A stretch of DNA of 8,491 bases from contig DOZO01000078.1 in NCBI GenBank assembly GCA_003517965.1, positions 7,512-16,002 on the forward strand, in the 5' to 3' direction. Position numbers and translations under genes: made by a program. This stretch comes from Desulfobulbaceae bacterium. GTDB lineage: Bacteria > Desulfobacterota > Desulfobulbia > Desulfobulbales > Desulfurivibrionaceae. Shown here in pieces: positions 5,138 through 8,491 of this stretch. A model generated the notes under the pieces. It was given only the letters and a program-made list of their open reading frames with translations. It was not told the DNA's origin and searched no databases. Positions within the stretch are counted from its first letter, which is position 1; the number at the start of each line of letters is the position of its first letter.

Positions 5138-5151
5138 GCGAGGGCTTGATA

Positions 5152-8100
5152 ATGAACAATCGTGACATTTACCAAAAAGATCCGGCCACCAGAAAACTGA
5201 TCAACGAAGGGGTGGCCAGCGTCAACGACGAGAAAACCAGCCAGGCCCTGGCGGTGCTCCGTTATGAGCTGGAAACCTTCGTTTGTGACGGCCAGTACGA
5301 AAAAGGTATGGCTCACATCCTTGAAACCTACCTGAAAAACATTGATCAGGCCCAGCAGCCTGCGGTGTGGGTGAGCGGCTTCTATGGTTCCGGCAAATCT
5401 CATCTGGTCAAGATGCTTCGAGCTCTGTGGATGGATACAGTCTTCGATGACGGCGCGACGGCGCGCGGGATTGCCAACCTTCCCCAAAACATCACTGATC
5501 AATTGAAGGAGCTCACTACACAGGCCAAGCGGCATGGTGGCCTGCACGGAACCTCCGGTACTTTAGGCGCTGGGGCCAGCGGCAGTGTCCGCCTCGCCCT
5601 GCTGCGGATTATCTTCAAGTCAGTAGGCCTCCCCGAGCAATATCCGGTAGCCCGTTTTGTAATGTGGCTTAAAGCTGAAGGGATCTATGACCAGGTGCGT
5701 AGCCACGTTACGCAAAATGGCTTTGATTGGGATGAGGAGCTCGATAACTTTTACGTCGCCGAGGGCCTTCATGACGCCCTGGTGCAGATTAAGCCGAAAC
5801 TCTTCAGCTCACCTTCTTCTTGTGTGGAGACGTTGAACAATCTTTATCCCTATGTTCCAGACGTTTCCAGCGATGACATGCTGAAGGCCATGCGCCAGGC
5901 GTTGACCAGGGACGGAAAATTTCCGCTCACTCTGATTGTTCTTGATGAGGTGCAGCAGTACATCGGGGAAGACAGCCAGCGTTCCATTGACGTTCAGGAA
6001 GCTGTCGAAGCCTGCTGCAAGAACATCGGCGGCAAACTTCTCTTTATCGGCACCGGACAGACAGCTGTTACCGGCACCAGCAACCTGAAGAAACTTGAAG
6101 GTCGCTTCACCATCCGCGTGGAGCTTTCCGATGCCGATGTGGATGCGGTTATCCGCCAGGTTATCCTGGCCAAAAAACCAGAGGCCAAAGCCCACATCGA
6201 GCAGATGATGCAGACCAACCTGGGGGAAATCTCCAGGCATCTTGCAGGCACCAGCATCGGGCACCGGCAGGACGACATCCCCTACTTCCCGCAGGACTAT
6301 CCAATCCTGCCGGTTCGTCGTCGCTTCTGGGAGAACACTCTGCGGGTCATTGACTCCACCGGCACAGACAGCCAGGTGCGCAATCAGCTCAGCCTTGTGT
6401 TCAAGGCGATCCAATCCAATATGGATCAGCCTGTGGGCAGTGTTGTCCCGGCGGATTTTCTCCTGTTTGATGTACTTGAACGAATCAACCAAAGTCGTGG
6501 CATACCGGCAAAAGCCTACCGATTGATCAAGATTTGGGAGGCAGGCAGCGAATCAGAACGACTCATGGCCCGCGCCTGCGGCCTCGTTTTTCTGATCAAT
6601 AAACTTGCGGCCAGCAATAACGAAATCGACATACACGCCACCATCGATACTCTCGCCGATCTGCTGGTGGAGGATCTTTCTTTTGGCTCCAGCGCTCTGC
6701 GCAGTAAGCTCCCCGGGCTGCTCGACAAGTGTGAATTGCTGATAAAGGTTGGGGATGAGTATCGCATCCAGACCGAAGAGAGCTCCGCCTGGAGTGATGA
6801 ATTTCTCGGGCAACGGTCCAGCCTGGCCAATGAAGCACACCGTATTGAGGCAGAACGTGACGACCGTATCCGCAGGAAATTCGGCGATCTGGTTCGCAAG
6901 CTCTCATTGACACAGGGCAGCTCCAAGGTCACCCGGGACATCTTTCCGGGTTTTGATACTCAGTTGCCGAATGATGCCGACCGACGCATCTGCGTATGGG
7001 TGCGTGATGGCTGGAGCATCGATGAGAATTCAGTCCGGGCGGAGGCTCGCCAATCGGGCAACCAGTCCCCTACGGTCTTTGTGTTTATTCCCAAGCGATC
7101 AGCCGATGATCTGCGTCATCACCTGATTGACTTCAAGGCCGCAAGTACCACCCTCGGGAACCGTGGTGTACCAAATACTCCAGAAGGCACTGAGGCCAAG
7201 GCGGCCATGGAAACCACCAAACAGACGGCTGAAAGTAAGATTCGCGAGTTACTGGATGATGCGTTTTCCGGGGGCCGTGTGTTCCAGGGCGGCGGAAATG
7301 AGATATTGGGCAATGACTTGCAGGAGATGGTACTGGAAGCCTCAGGCAACTCTCTCCAGCGGCTCTATCCGCAGTTTAATGCAGCGGATCATGGCGGTTG
7401 GTCCAAGGTATATGAAAAGGCACAAAAGGGAGCTCCCGATGCTTTGAAGGGTGTCGACGATGAGGGCGAACCAGCCAAGAATGCCGTGTGCAAAGCGATC
7501 CTTGGTTTTATTGCCGGAGGGAAAAAAGGCACTGACATCCGAACCGAATTTGAGGCCTCTCCCTATGGCTGGTCCCGTGACGCCGTGGATGGCGGGCTGC
7601 AGGTGTTACTGGTAGCCGGGCTCATTCGCGCTCAGGACGAGCGAGGCCAAACGGTCGATCCGAAAGAGCTGGAGCGCAAAGCCATCGGCAAGGTAATGTT
7701 CAAGGTGGAGTCCGCCATGGTCACCACCGCCCAACGCATTCAAATTCGCAAACTACTACAGAAGGTGGGGTTAACTACCAAGCCGGGCGAAGAGCTGCCA
7801 TATCTGCCGCAGTTCCTGCAAAAGATGATGGAGCTGGCAGATCAGGCTGGTGCCGACGCACCCAAACCAACTCGTCCGGACACCTCATCTTTGGATGAAA
7901 TTCGCCTGATCTCGGGCAATGAACAACTTCTCTCTCTATACAACCGCCGCGATGAGATCAGCCAGTGGATCGATAACTGGACTATGCTCGCAGAACGCAT
8001 CACCAAACGGTGGCCGAGCTGGACCATCCTGAAACACCTGATGGCCCATGCGGTAGGTATGCAGGATGGCGAAGTGATCATGGCTCAGGTGCAAACCATC

Positions 8101-8491
8101 ACGCAGCAGCGCCAATTACTCGAAGAGCCGGACCCGATCAAACCGCTGGTTGCCAATTTGACCCAACTGCTTCGCGATGAACTGAATCGTCTGGATGGGG
8201 AATATGAGAAACTCCATAAGCAGGGCATGGAGAGGCTGCGCGTGGATGATAATTGGCAACAACTTGAACCAGAACAGCGTAATCAATTACTCGCAGAACA
8301 AAAACTGACGCTGTCTGATCGTCCTAAGGTCGCTGTGCAAAGCACGACGGATGTGTTGGCTACCCTCGATAGCTGCGCCTTGTCCATGTTCGCCGACCGG
8401 GTGGCTGCGATGCCTGCCCGTTTCGATAATGTCGCTCGTGAAGCAGCCGAACTTCTCGAGCCGGAAGTCCAGTTTATCCAGGTACCGCGCC
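5152..8491 (+). CDS. brxC: BREX P-loop ATPase BrxC (3' end beyond window)
   Basis: BrxC is the large AAA+-type ATPase core of BREX, required for phage defence. The frame is open from ATG 5152 to the window end: 1113 complete codons without a stop. Full-length relatives have about 1200 residues, so roughly the last tenth is missing. Walker A is GFYGSGKS (residues 76-83, Lys82). Walker B is LIVLDE (261-266, Asp265/Glu266). A sensor-like strand LLFIGTGQ (296-303) and a candidate arginine finger in LEGRF (Arg318) follow. The C-terminal two-thirds is mainly helical, with predicted coiled-coil stretches around 1000-1060 (for example LNRLDGEYEKLHKQGMERL). Shine-Dalgarno-like GAGCGAGGG (5136-5144) precedes the ATG. 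Codon use matches brxA and brxB. No frameshift is seen. Confidence 0.95.
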   Translation, partial: MNNRDIYQKDPATRKLINEGVASVNDEKTSQALAVLRYELETFVCDGQYEKGMAHILETYLKNIDQAQQPAVWVSGFYGSGKSHLVKMLRALWMDTVFDDGATARGIANLPQNITDQLKELTTQAKRHGGLHGTSGTLGAGASGSVRLALLRIIFKSVGLPEQYPVARFVMWLKAEGIYDQVRSHVTQNGFDWDEELDNFYVAEGLHDALVQIKPKLFSSPSSCVETLNNLYPYVPDVSSDDMLKAMRQALTRDGKFPLTLIVLDEVQQYIGEDSQRSIDVQEAVEACCKNIGGKLLFIGTGQTAVTGTSNLKKLEGRFTIRVELSDADVDAVIRQVILAKKPEAKAHIEQMMQTNLGEISRHLAGTSIGHRQDDIPYFPQDYPILPVRRRFWENTLRVIDSTGTDSQVRNQLSLVFKAIQSNMDQPVGSVVPADFLLFDVLERINQSRGIPAKAYRLIKIWEAGSESERLMARACGLVFLINKLAASNNEIDIHATIDTLADLLVEDLSFGSSALRSKLPGLLDKCELLIKVGDEYRIQTEESSAWSDEFLGQRSSLANEAHRIEAERDDRIRRKFGDLVRKLSLTQGSSKVTRDIFPGFDTQLPNDADRRICVWVRDGWSIDENSVRAEARQSGNQSPTVFVFIPKRSADDLRHHLIDFKAASTTLGNRGVPNTPEGTEAKAAMETTKQTAESKIRELLDDAFSGGRVFQGGGNEILGNDLQEMVLEASGNSLQRLYPQFNAADHGGWSKVYEKAQKGAPDALKGVDDEGEPAKNAVCKAILGFIAGGKKGTDIRTEFEASPYGWSRDAVDGGLQVLLVAGLIRAQDERGQTVDPKELERKAIGKVMFKVESAMVTTAQRIQIRKLLQKVGLTTKPGEELPYLPQFLQKMMELADQAGADAPKPTRPDTSSLDEIRLISGNEQLLSLYNRRDEISQWIDNWTMLAERITKRWPSWTILKHLMAHAVGMQDGEVIMAQVQTITQQRQLLEEPDPIKPLVANLTQLLRDELNRLDGEYEKLHKQGMERLRVDDNWQQLEPEQRNQLLAEQKLTLSDRPKVAVQSTTDVLATLDSCALSMFADRVAAMPARFDNVAREAAELLEPEVQFIQVPR

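Larger units (their letters stand above)
1616..8491 (+). mobile_element. Left part of a tRNA-Arg-integrated genomic island carrying BREX (right end outside window)
   Basis: The evidence is the truncated tRNA at the junction, an abrupt change to AT-rich sequence at about 1616, an adjacent integrase and accessory cargo including a phage-defence operon. No conjugation, replication or phage structural genes are visible, so I call it a genomic or defence island rather than a named ICE or prophage. The size is unknown because the right end is not in view. Confidence 0.7.

Noticed and set aside
5008..8081. Many open frames antisense or alternative to brxC
   Set aside because: The brxC frame is open for over 1100 codons with Walker motifs, so the others are shadows.

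Overview
The window looks like part of a Gram-negative proteobacterial or Desulfobacterota chromosome. A sulfate- or metal-reducing 'deltaproteobacterial' lineage is my best guess, from the flavour of the Dus protein, a near-consensus sigma-54 promoter and the moderate GC content; the taxonomy is inference. A resident chromosomal segment (about 1-1615) is joined at a truncated tRNA gene to the left end of an integrated genomic island (about 1616 to beyond 8491). The island carries the first three genes of a BREX phage-defence operon.

Resident part. Positions 1-566 hold no convincing protein gene. They contain a near-perfect -24/-12 sigma-54 promoter (310-325), followed about 40 bp later by a strong intrinsic terminator (361-398). 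Together these suggest a small RNA of about 63 nt with a C/U-rich, anti-Shine-Dalgarno-like stretch. A tRNA-dihydrouridine synthase (567-1505) follows, with its ribosome binding site inside a hairpin. Next come an intrinsic terminator that folds best on the minus strand and the 3' half of a minus-strand tRNA-Arg(UCG), including an encoded CCA. The 5' half of that tRNA is missing.

Island part. The tRNA fragment is the attL scar. A tyrosine integrase (1719-2711) lies about 100 bp inside it, behind a plausible sigma-70 promoter and a pair of GACACT repeats. Between the integrase and the defence operon are a small minus-strand protein with a C-terminal membrane segment (2807-3082, resembling the DUF1640/CCDC90 layout), a stretch of about 340 bp that may hold gene debris, and a small exported protein with an internal duplication (3424-3660).

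BREX operon. brxA (DUF1819-like, about 3698-4492), brxB (DUF1788, 4479-5030, GTG start, overlapping brxA by 14 bp) and brxC (large P-loop ATPase, 5152 to the window end, still open) are in the canonical type I order. The downstream genes pglX, pglZ and brxL would be expected beyond the window. BREX blocks phage replication and uses PglX to methylate and mark host DNA. No WYL-type BrxR regulator precedes brxA here. The 121-bp brxB-brxC gap is unusual: it holds a perfect 11-bp inverted repeat and a 35-codon ORF whose ATG overlaps the brxB stop codon.
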